Assembly (NCBI GenBank): GCA_004555245.1
Contig: SFIS01000043.1
Location: 1 to 32,851, forward strand
Length of the DNA: 32,851 bases
Source of the DNA: Bacteroidales bacterium
Lineage (GTDB): Bacteria > Bacteroidota > Bacteroidia > Bacteroidales > Bacteroidaceae
Direction: 5' to 3'
Shown here one piece after another: positions 26,079 through 32,851 of the stretch. Each line of letters begins with the position of its first letter. The stretch's first letter is position 1. The position numbers were made by a program, and so were the translations under genes. The notes below the pieces were generated by a model that saw only the letters and a list, made by a program, of their open reading frames with translations, was not told the origin of the DNA and did not search any database.

Positions 26079-27026
26079 ATGAATCATACAGTCACCGGAC
26101 GTTTCGCCCCCTCGCCTACCGGACGCATGCACCTCGGCAACATCTACGCCGCACTGATGGCGTGGCTCTCTGCCCGCAGCCAGGGCGGACGCTTCATTCT
26201 CCGCATCGAGGACATCGACCCTCAGCGCTCGCGTGCAGAATACGCCCGCCTCATCGAAGACGACCTGCAATGGCTCGGCATCGACTGGGACGAGAGGTAT
26301 GTCCAGAGCGAGCGCTACGACATCTACGAGCGGCATCTGAAGCGTCTTCAGGATATGTCGCTGACCTATCCCTGCTATTGCACACGGGCAGACATCCTCT
26401 CCACCCAGGCTCCTCACGAGAGCGACGGCAGAGTGGTCTATCGCGGGACATGTCGTCCAGAAGGTATAGGCAGCATTTCTCTTCCTTTATCCTCACCGTC
26501 CCTTCCTGTCTCTTCTTCATGCGGGCGCAAGCCTTCCACCCGCCTCTTTGTCCCCGACCGTGACGTCACGTTCTGCGACGGCACCTACGGCATCCGCACC
26601 GTCAACCTTGCGCGCCACTGCGGCGATTTCATTCTCCGGCGCGCCGACGGGGCATGGGCCTACCAGCTTGCCGTTGTCGTTGACGATGCCATGATGGGTG
26701 TCACGGAAGTGGTAAGAGGCAGAGACCTGCTGCTCTCCGTGCCACAGCAGATGTATCTTCTTTCTCTTTTCGGCTATCCCTCTCCTGTTTTCCGCCACAT
26801 CCCTTTGTTATGCAACACATCGGGACAACGTCTGTCAAAGCGGGACAAGAGTCTTGACATGTCTGTGCTTCGCCGGCGTTACACGCCCGAAGAGTTGCTG
26901 GGTGTTCTGGCGCACATCATCGGCATCACCGCCGATGCCTCCCCTCTCTCCGCCCGAGACCTCCTCTCCCGCTTCTCCTGGCAGGCTCTCGACCTCAACG
27001 CCGACAAGATTGTGCATGACATATAA
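26079..27026 (+). CDS. gluQ: Glutamyl-queuosine tRNA(Asp) synthetase-like protein
   Basis: A 315-residue paralogue of glutamyl-tRNA synthetase without the anticodon-binding domain; GluQ-RS attaches glutamate to queuosine in the anticodon of tRNA-Asp. It has the HIGH-type motif APSPTGRMHLGN (10-21), FILRIEDIDPQRSR (39-52), a zinc site C99, C101, Y121, C125, and the KMSKS-type RLSKRDKS. The start at 26079 (MNHTVTGRFAPSPTG) fits the family. Residues about 130-152 hold a Ser/Pro-rich insertion (SLPLSSPSLPVSSS) between the zinc region and the next strand that looks like unstructured sequence. The gene is followed by the long noncoding repeat region. Confidence 0.93.
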   Translation: MNHTVTGRFAPSPTGRMHLGNIYAALMAWLSARSQGGRFILRIEDIDPQRSRAEYARLIEDDLQWLGIDWDERYVQSERYDIYERHLKRLQDMSLTYPCYCTRADILSTQAPHESDGRVVYRGTCRPEGIGSISLPLSSPSLPVSSSCGRKPSTRLFVPDRDVTFCDGTYGIRTVNLARHCGDFILRRADGAWAYQLAVVVDDAMMGVTEVVRGRDLLLSVPQQMYLLSLFGYPSPVFRHIPLLCNTSGQRLSKRDKSLDMSVLRRRYTPEELLGVLAHIIGITADASPLSARDLLSRFSWQALDLNADKIVHDI

Positions 27027-27200
27027 TATAAGGTGGTGGTCAATTCGGCTATCCTCATCATTATTCGACATAGCCCGTGGTTGTATGGATTGACAAAAAC
27101 CAAGATAAACCCCTTGCGGTTGATGCAAATGTCTCTTACGAGCCATTGATGGCGTAGCCGTCTGAAAATCCTTGAGCAAGCTCAGAGATTTTGGGTCTTG

Positions 27201-27386
27201 CATCAACCGCAAGGCGATAAACAGAATATAAACACTTTCTCATGGCTTCTGCATCGTTTCTGCATCAACTTCATGGCAGAAAACAGAATATAAACACTTT
27301 CTCATGGCATCCGCATCGTTTCTGCATCAACCGCAAGGCGATAAACCGGATATAAACACTTTCTCATGGCATCCGCATCGTTTCCG
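27201..27386. repeat. Three tandem 62-bp repeats
   Basis: Units start with CATCAA at 27201, 27263 and 27325 and share ATATAAACACTTTCTCATGG and GCATCGTTTC. Unit 2 differs at its start (CTTCATGGCAGAA instead of CCGCAAGGCGATA). AAGGCGATAAACCGG in unit 3 has an inverted partner CCGGTTTATCGCCTT at about 27460-27474. Confidence 0.85.
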
Positions 27387-27510
27387 GGTCAGCATCAGGT
27401 AGGGATACTTCTGTAAACAGGATTGTCGGCTGAATTGTTACCGATGAAGGGTTTATTTCCGGTTTATCGCCTTGAAGAGGATGGAGCCTTCTGAAAGAAG
27501 GTGGTGGCGG

Positions 27511-27561
27511 GCTTCCGGTTTTGTTGTTAAGAGCTTGCTCTTATAAGACAAAAGCGGAAGC
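27511..27561. repeat. Long imperfect hairpin
   Basis: GCTTCCGGTTTTGT pairs with ACAAAAGCGGAAGC (13 of 14), enclosing a second stem TAAGAGC-TT-GCTCTTA. It may be a subterminal structure of the inverted-repeat-bounded element. Confidence 0.7.
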
Positions 27562-27637
27562 CAGACACCAGGGCAACGCCCCCATACTCTTCAAGGGGTT
27601 TATAACGGTTTTTGTCAATACTTACCAAGAGCCTCGT

Positions 27638-27900
27638 ACTGTTTTAAACGACAACACAGACAACGAGGACAACCGTAATAGAAAAGGTAATCTCTGTTGT
27701 CTGTGTTGTATGTCACCTCGTGACATCCTGCAGTTGCACCCGTTCTTCCTGTTGTTATCGTTGTCTCTGTTGTCTTCTATAATAATCAGGCGTTTTTTTG
27801 TCTTTATCAAGAATTGTCGTAAAAAACCATCAAGCGGGGGCTTGGTTGTATTTTTAAACGACAACACAGACAACGGAGACAACACGAAATCGTGTTTTTT
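27638..27900. repeat. Dispersed GTTGTC/GACAAC repeat, copy C
   Basis: It begins TTTTAAACGACAACACAGACAAC, has the core palindrome ATGTCAC-CTC-GTGACAT at 27710-27726 followed by CCTGCAGTTGCACCCGTTCTTCC, then GTTGTCTCTGTTGTC, then GTCGTAAAAAACCATCAAGCGGGG, and ends with another forward AAACGACAACACAGACAAC and a small AACACGA/TCGTGTT hairpin with six T (27881-27900). Confidence 0.8.
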
Positions 27901-27927
27901 CTGTTTAGGAGCCACCCCCTGCCGCCG

Positions 27928-28962
27928 TCATATCACCACTGTCATGAACCAGTCTCGCAGCACCTTCATGTATCTGTCCTGACTGTCTGCACAGAGTATG
28001 ATGACCTGTTTCCCGTTGGCGAGGCGCGGACCGAGACACATGCCCTCATAGTTTCCGAAGCTGAAGTCAGAGACGTTGAGGTGTGTGCGCCATCCGGTGA
28101 CAAACTGTTTTCCCGCATCGCCGGGTCTTATTCTGAATATCTTGTTCATCACCCAGCTGCCTATCCCCACGCCTACCATGCGGAACTCGCGTTCGAGTGC
28201 GAGCAGGGTGCCGTCGCCGAGTGCCGTCAGTTCCGCCACACCGAAGATGTGGTTGTCGTCCACCAATGGGCTGTCGTCAATCGGTTTGTCGAGGATATAA
28301 GTGTATTTCGCCTTCAGCGAGAGGTTCGGCGTGAAGGCTATCAGATGCAGCATCAGTCCGTTGTCGCCCTTCAGCGGCGCCTCGTTGATGGTGTAGAGCG
28401 TGAGGTTGGACGGGTCGTAGGTGAGGCTTTCTATCGTACGGTTGAACTCCCCAAGCGTCTTGTATTCGTCAACAAGGACATTGGCGGTCTTCTCCCCGTT
28501 GAGGATATTGTAGCGCGAGATTTCCGACGACCCTTCTTTCCCGATGTATATCGAGTGGTTGTCGCGGTTGTACGCCACGGCCTCCTCGTCGTCGTTCCTT
28601 TCTTCCAGTTCTCTGAATCCGCAGTATTCCACGTCGGCTATCCGGCCTTCGTCGTCGATGTCTATCTGCACGATGTGATAGCCGCCCTTCTGCGCCTTGT
28701 CCGAGACGAGGGCATAGCGGTTGCCGCCGATGTATGTGATGCCGCTGTAGTTGCCCGCGGGGATATCTTTTGCGTTGAAGAATGGCATGACGGCGGCATG
28801 GCGTGAGACATCTGCCGAATCTGTCGGCGAGCCTACGATGCGATACACGCCGTCGTCCGCCTCCATATCGGCATGGAGGGCATGGGGCATATAGGCTGTG
28901 AGCATCACGAGTGTCATGCCTACTGAGATAATGATTGAGATGTTGCGGATTCTGTTTGTCAT
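27928..28962 (-). CDS. Exported esterase-like phytase-domain protein
   Basis: A 344-residue protein with an N-terminal signal or anchor (hydrophobic residues 8-24, MTNRIRNISIIISVGMTLVM). The rest matches the 'esterase-like activity of phytase' family, a beta-propeller-like fold: SGITYIGGNRYALVSDKA near residue 73, EEAVAYNRDNHSIYIGKEGSSEISRY, the ESLTYDPSNLTLYTINEAPLKGD core, and NYEGMCLGPRLANGKQVIILCADSQD near the C-terminus. Substrate is unknown; the family name comes from a few characterised members only. It would act in the periplasm. It is transcribed alone on the minus strand, with a TAATTTTG element about 130 bases upstream. Confidence 0.82.
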   Translation of the reverse strand: MTNRIRNISIIISVGMTLVMLTAYMPHALHADMEADDGVYRIVGSPTDSADVSRHAAVMPFFNAKDIPAGNYSGITYIGGNRYALVSDKAQKGGYHIVQIDIDDEGRIADVEYCGFRELEERNDDEEAVAYNRDNHSIYIGKEGSSEISRYNILNGEKTANVLVDEYKTLGEFNRTIESLTYDPSNLTLYTINEAPLKGDNGLMLHLIAFTPNLSLKAKYTYILDKPIDDSPLVDDNHIFGVAELTALGDGTLLALEREFRMVGVGIGSWVMNKIFRIRPGDAGKQFVTGWRTHLNVSDFSFGNYEGMCLGPRLANGKQVIILCADSQDRYMKVLRDWFMTVVI

Positions 28963-29094
28963 CTGCAGAGATATTCTATGTGTTGTGATTGTGTTGTTCC
29001 TGAAAATGCGCGAGACTCCTGACAGGGTGACCGGAGCAGGTGTGCATACTGTATATATACAATAGGTGTATGAAGATACGGCTGCAAAATTACT

Positions 29095-29102
29095 AATAAT
29101 TT
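29095..29102 (-). promoter_or_regulatory. -7 element of the esterase-like gene
   Basis: TAATTTTG on the minus strand (29102-29095). No clear TTTG at the usual spacing. Confidence 0.45.
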
Positions 29103-29366
29103 TTCATACCGCATCATATTGGTGTTGTTTTTTCATTTTTCTTACGAAAACGGCAGTGTCCCGAATGAGGCTACACAAAGTGACGTTTCAACACAGACAA
29201 CAAGAGTCTTGCCATTCCCGGCAGCCGCTCTCTGCGCCTGGCGCAGACGCATCGGCAGGGTCGGAGACGACTGCGGCGCGAAAGCAGAGCGGCATCCGCA
29301 GTCGCCTACATAGTTAAGAGAGTTAAAAAAAAACATCCGTTTACAATCTTTGTTGTAAAATATTCG

Positions 29367-29374
29367 TAAATTTG
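29367..29374 (+). promoter_or_regulatory. -7 element of the men operon, at the start codon
   Basis: TAAATTTG ends five bases before the ATG at 29380, so the transcript would start at or next to the start codon. The -33 match is poor (TTTG 14 bases upstream, TTTA 23 upstream). Confidence 0.5.
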
Positions 29375-29379
29375 CAGTT

Positions 29380-29805
29380 ATGAATATCGAACGCATAAAA
29401 GAGAAGATGTCTCCGGAAAGGGGGCTCGAAGCCACGCTGGGCATGGAGTTCTTCTCCACCCCCGACGACGAGACGTGCATGGGACAGCTGCATGTTGACC
29501 GCCGCACCACCCAGCCTTTCGGCTTCCTCAGTGGCGGCGCGACGATGGCGTTGGCAGAGACGCTTGCCGGCGTAGGCTCCGCAACGCTGTGTCCCGATGC
29601 CGTCTGTGTCGGCATCAATGTCAGCGGAAACCACATAAGCACAGCAAAAGAAGGCGAGACCGTCACCGCGACGGCACGCATCATACACCAAGGCGCAAAG
29701 ACACACGTTTGGAGCGTGGAGGTGCGCAACGAAGACGGGAGGCTCGTCAGCACGGTGAATGTGACAAACATGGTGCTGACAGAACAACAAAGACAACAGC
29801 CATGA
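29380..29805 (+). CDS. menI: Hotdog-fold thioesterase, probable DHNA-CoA hydrolase
   Basis: A 141-residue PaaI/MenI-type thioesterase. It shows LHVDRRTTQPFGFLSGGATMALAETLAG, the family core in which the phenylalanine/glycine stretch and E of ALAET line the active site, then GINVSGNHISTAKEGETVTATARIIHQGAKTHVWSVEV. Such enzymes release CoA from 1,4-dihydroxy-2-naphthoyl-CoA in menaquinone synthesis. Its stop overlaps the menF start (ATGA at 29802-29805), which supports this role over generic acyl-CoA hydrolysis. First gene of the operon. Confidence 0.88.
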   Translation: MNIERIKEKMSPERGLEATLGMEFFSTPDDETCMGQLHVDRRTTQPFGFLSGGATMALAETLAGVGSATLCPDAVCVGINVSGNHISTAKEGETVTATARIIHQGAKTHVWSVEVRNEDGRLVSTVNVTNMVLTEQQRQQP

Positions 29806-30872
29806 CAGAATCCTACGCATACTACAGACTGCCATACGCCGACACCTACACCGCCGTGGAGAGCGACACGCCGGCCGTCGAGCTGCCTTCATACAGGATG
29901 GTGGGCAGGGACAACGGCTTCGTCATCGCCCCTTACAACATCACCGACAGCACGCCACTGCTGCTCATTCCCGCACACTGCGTGACAGAACGCCAGCTGA
30001 CGTCTGCCGACGGACAACACCGCAAGCTGGCAGCCGACGGTGATGACGGGGAGACAAGCCTCACGCCGTCAGACTGCTATGCCGGCGCTTTCGCACATTT
30101 CCATAATGCCGTGGCGGAGGGAGACTATGCGAAACTCGTCTTGGCAAGGCAGAAAGCCGTCAGGCTGAATGACGATGCCGACCCGCTGATGCTCTTCGAA
30201 CGCGCCTGCCGCCTCTTCCCCCGCCTCATGGTGATGCTCTTCCACACCGCCGCCTCCGGGACATGGCTCGTCGCCTCGCCGGAGATTCTCGTCGAAGAAC
30301 ATCACTCCTGCTTCCACACCGTAGCCTTGGCTGGCACCATGCCGTTCTGTGGCGGCGTGCCGGAATGGAGCGAGAAGAACAAGCGCGAGCAGCGTGTGGT
30401 GGAAGAGTACATACACGACACAATACGTCCGTTGGCGGGAGACATCATCACCGACGGTCCCTTCACCATGCGCGCCGGCAACCTCGTGCATCTGAGGACA
30501 GACTTCCGCTTCCACATCTCCGGCAGCAACGCCTGCTGCACGACGGAAGAGACAGGAGCAGAAGCTCTCGGAACGGTGGTTGATGCGCTGCACCCCACAC
30601 CTGCTGTATGCGGGCTGCCAAAGGCAGAGGCTATGCTGTTCATTGCAAGACACGAAGGGATAAGGCGCGACTACTACAGCGGCTTCGCCGGACCCGTAGG
30701 CATTAACGGCGAGACACACCTCTACGTCTCGCTGCGGTGCGCACGCCTCGAAGGCCGCACAATGACTTTCTTTGCCGGCGGCGGCATCATGCCCGAGAGC
30801 CGCTGCGAAGAAGAATGGATGGAGACGGAAGCAAAGATAAAGACCATAGCCCATGTATTGCAATATCCATAG
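29802..30872 (+). CDS. menF: Isochorismate synthase
   Basis: A 356-residue cytoplasmic enzyme of the chorismate-binding family that turns chorismate into isochorismate, the entry to menaquinone synthesis. Family motifs: KLVLARQKAV with the general-base lysine region, FHTVALAGTMP, a KREQRVVEEYI helix with the chorismate-binding glutamate, LHPTPAVCGLPKAEA, RRDYYSGFAGPVG, and the C-terminal LYVSLRCARLEG...FFAGGGIMPES and WMETEAKIKT with metal-binding glutamate. It is somewhat short at the N-terminus compared with MenF/EntC (about 390-430). The ATG at 29802 overlaps the thioesterase stop, and its 3' end overlaps menD by 20 bases. Confidence 0.94.
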   Translation: MTESYAYYRLPYADTYTAVESDTPAVELPSYRMVGRDNGFVIAPYNITDSTPLLLIPAHCVTERQLTSADGQHRKLAADGDDGETSLTPSDCYAGAFAHFHNAVAEGDYAKLVLARQKAVRLNDDADPLMLFERACRLFPRLMVMLFHTAASGTWLVASPEILVEEHHSCFHTVALAGTMPFCGGVPEWSEKNKREQRVVEEYIHDTIRPLAGDIITDGPFTMRAGNLVHLRTDFRFHISGSNACCTTEETGAEALGTVVDALHPTPAVCGLPKAEAMLFIARHEGIRRDYYSGFAGPVGINGETHLYVSLRCARLEGRTMTFFAGGGIMPESRCEEEWMETEAKIKTIAHVLQYP

Positions 30873-32589
30873 TGTCAACACGCTGACAACACTCTTGGTG
30901 GCCCACGGCATACGCCATGTCGTCGTGTGTCCCGGAAGCCGCAATGCGCCCTTGGTGCATAACTTCAGCCAGCACCCGGACATCATCTGCCATCCCGCAA
31001 CAGACGAACGCTCGGCGGCTTTCATTGCCCTCGGTTTGCGCTCTGCTGTAGGCGAGCCCGTCGCCGTCTGCGTCACAAGCGGCTCTGCGGTGCTCAACGT
31101 CATGCCCGCTGTGGCTGAGGCGACATACCGCCGGCAGGGCATCATAGTGATCTCGGCTGACAGACCGCAGGCGTGGATCGACCAGCTCGACGGACAGACA
31201 CTGCCTCAGCACGACGCCCTCGGACGCTTCGCACCCTTCGCCATCTCTCTGCCTGAGCCACACAACGACGACGAGCGGTGGCTGTGCAACAGGCTCTGCA
31301 ACGAGGCGCTCATCATGGCGAAACGGAGCGGAGGACGCTCCGTACACATCAACGTCCCTCTCTCCGAACCGCTCTTCGACTTCTCCACAGAATGTCTCCC
31401 TGACGAACGCGTCGTCAACGACTGCCATTGGGACGAAGAGACAGAACGCAACTGGTGCCGCTCTGTCATAGCATCGTCAAAGAGGCTGCTGATTGTCATG
31501 GGGCAGATGCTGAAGCACGAGGTGCCGGTTGATACGGTCATGAGGCTGCAACGCCATTGCGTGGTGCTCCACGAGCCTCTCTCTGCCGACCTGCGCCAGC
31601 CGTCACTCGTCGAGGAGATGATGTGTGCTATGCCCGATTCTGACAACGACACCACACCCGACTGCCTCATCTTCATCGGAGGACACACCGTCAGCAAACG
31701 CCTCCGCCAATACATCAGGCGACTGTCCGGCACGACACGACAGATAGTGGTGAACACCGACGGAAGGCTGACAGACATCTCGCAACACACCGCCATTCTC
31801 GTCAACGCCGGGACACAGACTTTCCTCAACGACATCTGCCACGACATCTGCCACGACATCTGCCACGACAAGGACAACGCCGGAGACAGAGAAGCGGCAA
31901 GCGCTGAGACGGAGAAATTCGTCAGCGCATGGCGGAAACTGAGGGAGAGGGCGGCGAGACATCGCGACGGCTTCAAACCGGATTATTCGCAGATGCTCGC
32001 CGTGAAAGGCTTCGAGGACATCGTAGATGCTGACCGCGACACGGTGTTCTACGCCAACAGCATGCCGGTGCGCCTCGCTGCCGTCTATGCACAGCATTTC
32101 TGCCATTGCAACAGAGGGCTGAACGGCATAGAAGGGTCGTTGAGCGTGGCGGTCGGGGCGGCTCTCGCAACCCGCCTTACACCCGACGGCGGCGAAGGAG
32201 AGAACGGACAAATGACGTATTGCGTCATCGGCGACCTCAGCTTCTTCTACGACCGCAACGCACTGTGGCAGAACAGCCTGCCCAAGAACCTCCGCATACT
32301 GCTGCTGAACAACAGCGGAGGCGGCATCTTCCGCAACCTGCCGCATCTCGCCGACAGTCCCGTAGCCAACTCGCTAATCGCCGGAGGACACACGACAGAT
32401 GCCGAAGGGACATGCCGCCAGCATGGTCTGGACTATCTCACAGCAACAGACGAAAGGTCTCTCGCCGAAGGTCTGCGGCAACTGAGAAGGCAAGACAGAC
32501 AACGCCCCGCCCTACTCGAAGTCTTCACCGACGCCGATACGGACTCTAAAGTATATAAAGAGTATCTTAAACTATGGTGTACAGTTTGA
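30853..32589 (+). CDS. menD: 2-succinyl-5-enolpyruvyl-6-hydroxy-3-cyclohexene-1-carboxylate synthase
   Basis: A 578-residue thiamine-diphosphate enzyme that joins isochorismate and 2-oxoglutarate (SEPHCHC synthase), second committed step to menaquinone. N-terminal part: VVVCPGSRNAPL and the catalytic-glutamate region PATDERSAAFIALG, then VCVTSGSAVLNVMPAVAEA. C-terminal ThDP/Mg site: GIEGSLSVAVGAALA...VIGDLSFFYDRNAL...LLLNNSGGGIF. The middle domain carries an in-frame threefold repeat of Asp-Ile-Cys-His (12-bp DNA repeat at 31831-31866), unusual for the family. The ATG at 30853 lies inside menF. Repeats follow the stop; any further men genes are outside the window. Confidence 0.97.
   Translation: MYCNIHSVNTLTTLLVAHGIRHVVVCPGSRNAPLVHNFSQHPDIICHPATDERSAAFIALGLRSAVGEPVAVCVTSGSAVLNVMPAVAEATYRRQGIIVISADRPQAWIDQLDGQTLPQHDALGRFAPFAISLPEPHNDDERWLCNRLCNEALIMAKRSGGRSVHINVPLSEPLFDFSTECLPDERVVNDCHWDEETERNWCRSVIASSKRLLIVMGQMLKHEVPVDTVMRLQRHCVVLHEPLSADLRQPSLVEEMMCAMPDSDNDTTPDCLIFIGGHTVSKRLRQYIRRLSGTTRQIVVNTDGRLTDISQHTAILVNAGTQTFLNDICHDICHDICHDKDNAGDREAASAETEKFVSAWRKLRERAARHRDGFKPDYSQMLAVKGFEDIVDADRDTVFYANSMPVRLAAVYAQHFCHCNRGLNGIEGSLSVAVGAALATRLTPDGGEGENGQMTYCVIGDLSFFYDRNALWQNSLPKNLRILLLNNSGGGIFRNLPHLADSPVANSLIAGGHTTDAEGTCRQHGLDYLTATDERSLAEGLRQLRRQDRQRPALLEVFTDADTDSKVYKEYLKLWCTV
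31831..31866 (+). repeat. In-frame 12-bp triple repeat in menD
   Basis: GACATCTGCCAC occurs three times in tandem and without mismatch, followed by a partial GACA. It codes for DICH three times, in the stretch between the middle and C-terminal domains. Confidence 0.9.
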
Positions 32590-32610
32590 TGTGCAAATAT
32601 CAGTAATAAC

Positions 32611-32700
32611 GCCCCGAAGGGGCAACCTGCGCATAGCCCAGGGTAGAGCGCAGCGGCACTCTGGGTGTAATTGGGCATTGTCCATGCGCGCTGTAAGCGC
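32611..32700. repeat. REP-like structured intergenic element after menD
   Basis: It opens with GCCCC-GAA-GGGGC (32611-32623). Next, TGCGCAT and GCCCA on the left pair with TGGGC and ATGCGC on the right (32628-32688), enclosing CCCAG...CTGGG. It ends with GCGCT-GTA-AGCGC. The first hairpin may also end the menD transcript, though few T follow. Confidence 0.55.
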
Positions 32701-32716
32701 AAAAGCGTTAAATATC

Positions 32717-32742
32717 CTGTTGTCTCTGTTGTCGTAAAAACC
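32717..32742. repeat. Dispersed GTTGTC repeat, copy D (short)
   Basis: CTGTTGTCTCTGTTGTCGTA followed by AAAACC is identical in its core to the parts of copies A and B; the palindromic core is absent. Confidence 0.7.
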
Positions 32743-32851
32743 AAAGCGCAAGAAATTATAGACAAGTCTGAAAGGCTGGTCGAGACGAGGTACTGCCTTA
32801 CAGGCAGCCGCATGGGCACGACTTATCCGAGGGCTTCGCCCCCGGTTACGA
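32743..32851. other. Right-edge sequence with no gene seen
   Basis: Bases to the window end contain TGCCTTACAGGCA and GGGCTTCGCCC hairpins and no convincing frame. Confidence 0.4.

Larger units (their letters stand above)
27089..27619. mobile_element. Possible non-autonomous element with 27-bp inverted ends
   Basis: The left end ATTGACAAAAACC...AAACCCCTT (27089-27115) and the right end AAGGGGTTTAT...GGTTTTTGTCAAT (27593-27619) are inverted copies with three mismatches in 27. Within it are subterminal hairpins on each side (27166-27193 and 27511-27561, the latter 13 of 14 bp plus a 7-bp inner stem), a perfect 17-bp inverted pair CCTTGCGGTTGATGCAA (27111-27128 region) and TTGCATCAACCGCAAGG (27198-27214), and a 62-bp tandem repeat. 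There is no transposase gene and I see no clear target-site duplication. Confidence 0.45.
27027..27927. other. About 900 bases of noncoding repeat-rich DNA
   Basis: No gene is seen between gluQ and the esterase-like gene. It holds an inverted-repeat-bounded block (27089-27619) with internal tandem repeats and hairpins, then repeat copy C (27638-27900). Short frames here only trace the repeats. Confidence 0.75.
28963..29379. other. Divergent intergenic region with two strong hairpins
   Basis: The 417 bases between the esterase-like gene and the men genes hold a -7 element for each direction and a GC-rich patch with TCTGCGCC-T-GGCGCAGA (29231-29247) and CGACTGCGG...CCGCAGTCG (29268-29304). No gene is called; a small RNA is possible but unsupported. 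Confidence 0.5.

Noticed and set aside
27881..27900. Terminator for the esterase-like gene
   Set aside because: The small AACACGA/TCGTGTT hairpin has its T-run on the plus strand, the wrong direction for that minus-strand gene.
29066..29317. 83-codon frame before the men operon
   Set aside because: It spans hairpins, lacks a suitable promoter and resembles no family.

Overview
The window looks like a chromosomal segment from a Bacteroidales bacterium, most likely Prevotellaceae or a close relative. Reasons: recurrent Bacteroidetes-type promoters (TTTG, 19-21 bases, TAnnTTTG) in front of several genes, few Shine-Dalgarno sites, a prolyl tripeptidyl peptidase of the Porphyromonas PtpA type, a DUF5686 outer-membrane protein, a DUF2723 membrane protein, a menaquinone operon, and an inositol-phospholipid/inositol-sphingolipid gene set like that known from Bacteroides thetaiotaomicron. 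No ribosomal RNA, tRNA, phage or transposase gene was seen.

Layout. 1-864: mostly noncoding, with a doubtful open frame at the left edge, one copy of a dispersed repeat and a strong hairpin. 865-2525: rubrerythrin, divergent from an AraC-type regulator. 2526-2845: a second, larger copy of the dispersed repeat. 2846-10259 (all minus strand): serine acetyltransferase, an RNA methyltransferase with a long basic tail, a shortened PtpA-like peptidase, purD, an unknown membrane protein and a DedA-like protein. 10260-14647 (plus): a promoter followed by PgpA-like phosphatase, GtrA-like protein, CDP-alcohol phosphotransferase, PAP2/inositol-phosphorylceramide synthase-like protein and myo-inositol-phosphate synthase. 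14807-17368: DUF5686 protein. 17572-23893 (minus): N-domain-less ClpB, polysaccharide deacetylase, DUF2723 protein. 24001-27026 (plus): divergent promoters, a five-unit array of 89-bp structured repeats, nhaC and gluQ. 27027-27927: about 900 bases of repeats, including a possible non-autonomous element with 27-bp inverted ends. 27928-28962 (minus): esterase-like phytase-domain protein. 29380-32589 (plus): menaquinone genes (hotdog thioesterase, menF, menD), overlapping. 32590-32851: structured repeats at the right edge.

How the genes fit together. The 10.6-14.6 kb cluster should turn glucose-6-phosphate into inositol-3-phosphate (Ino1), condense it with CDP-diacylglycerol (CDP-alcohol phosphotransferase), dephosphorylate the product to phosphatidylinositol (PgpA-like enzyme) and transfer the head group to ceramide (PAP2-type enzyme); the GtrA-like protein is the unassigned member. 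The 29.4-32.6 kb genes carry chorismate into menaquinone synthesis. The least explained material is noncoding: the 89-bp hairpin array in the presumed nhaC leader, the inverted-repeat-bounded block after gluQ, and the dispersed GACAAC repeat family. Among proteins, the ClpB and the PtpA-like peptidase are unusually short, and each shortening maps to a defined domain.
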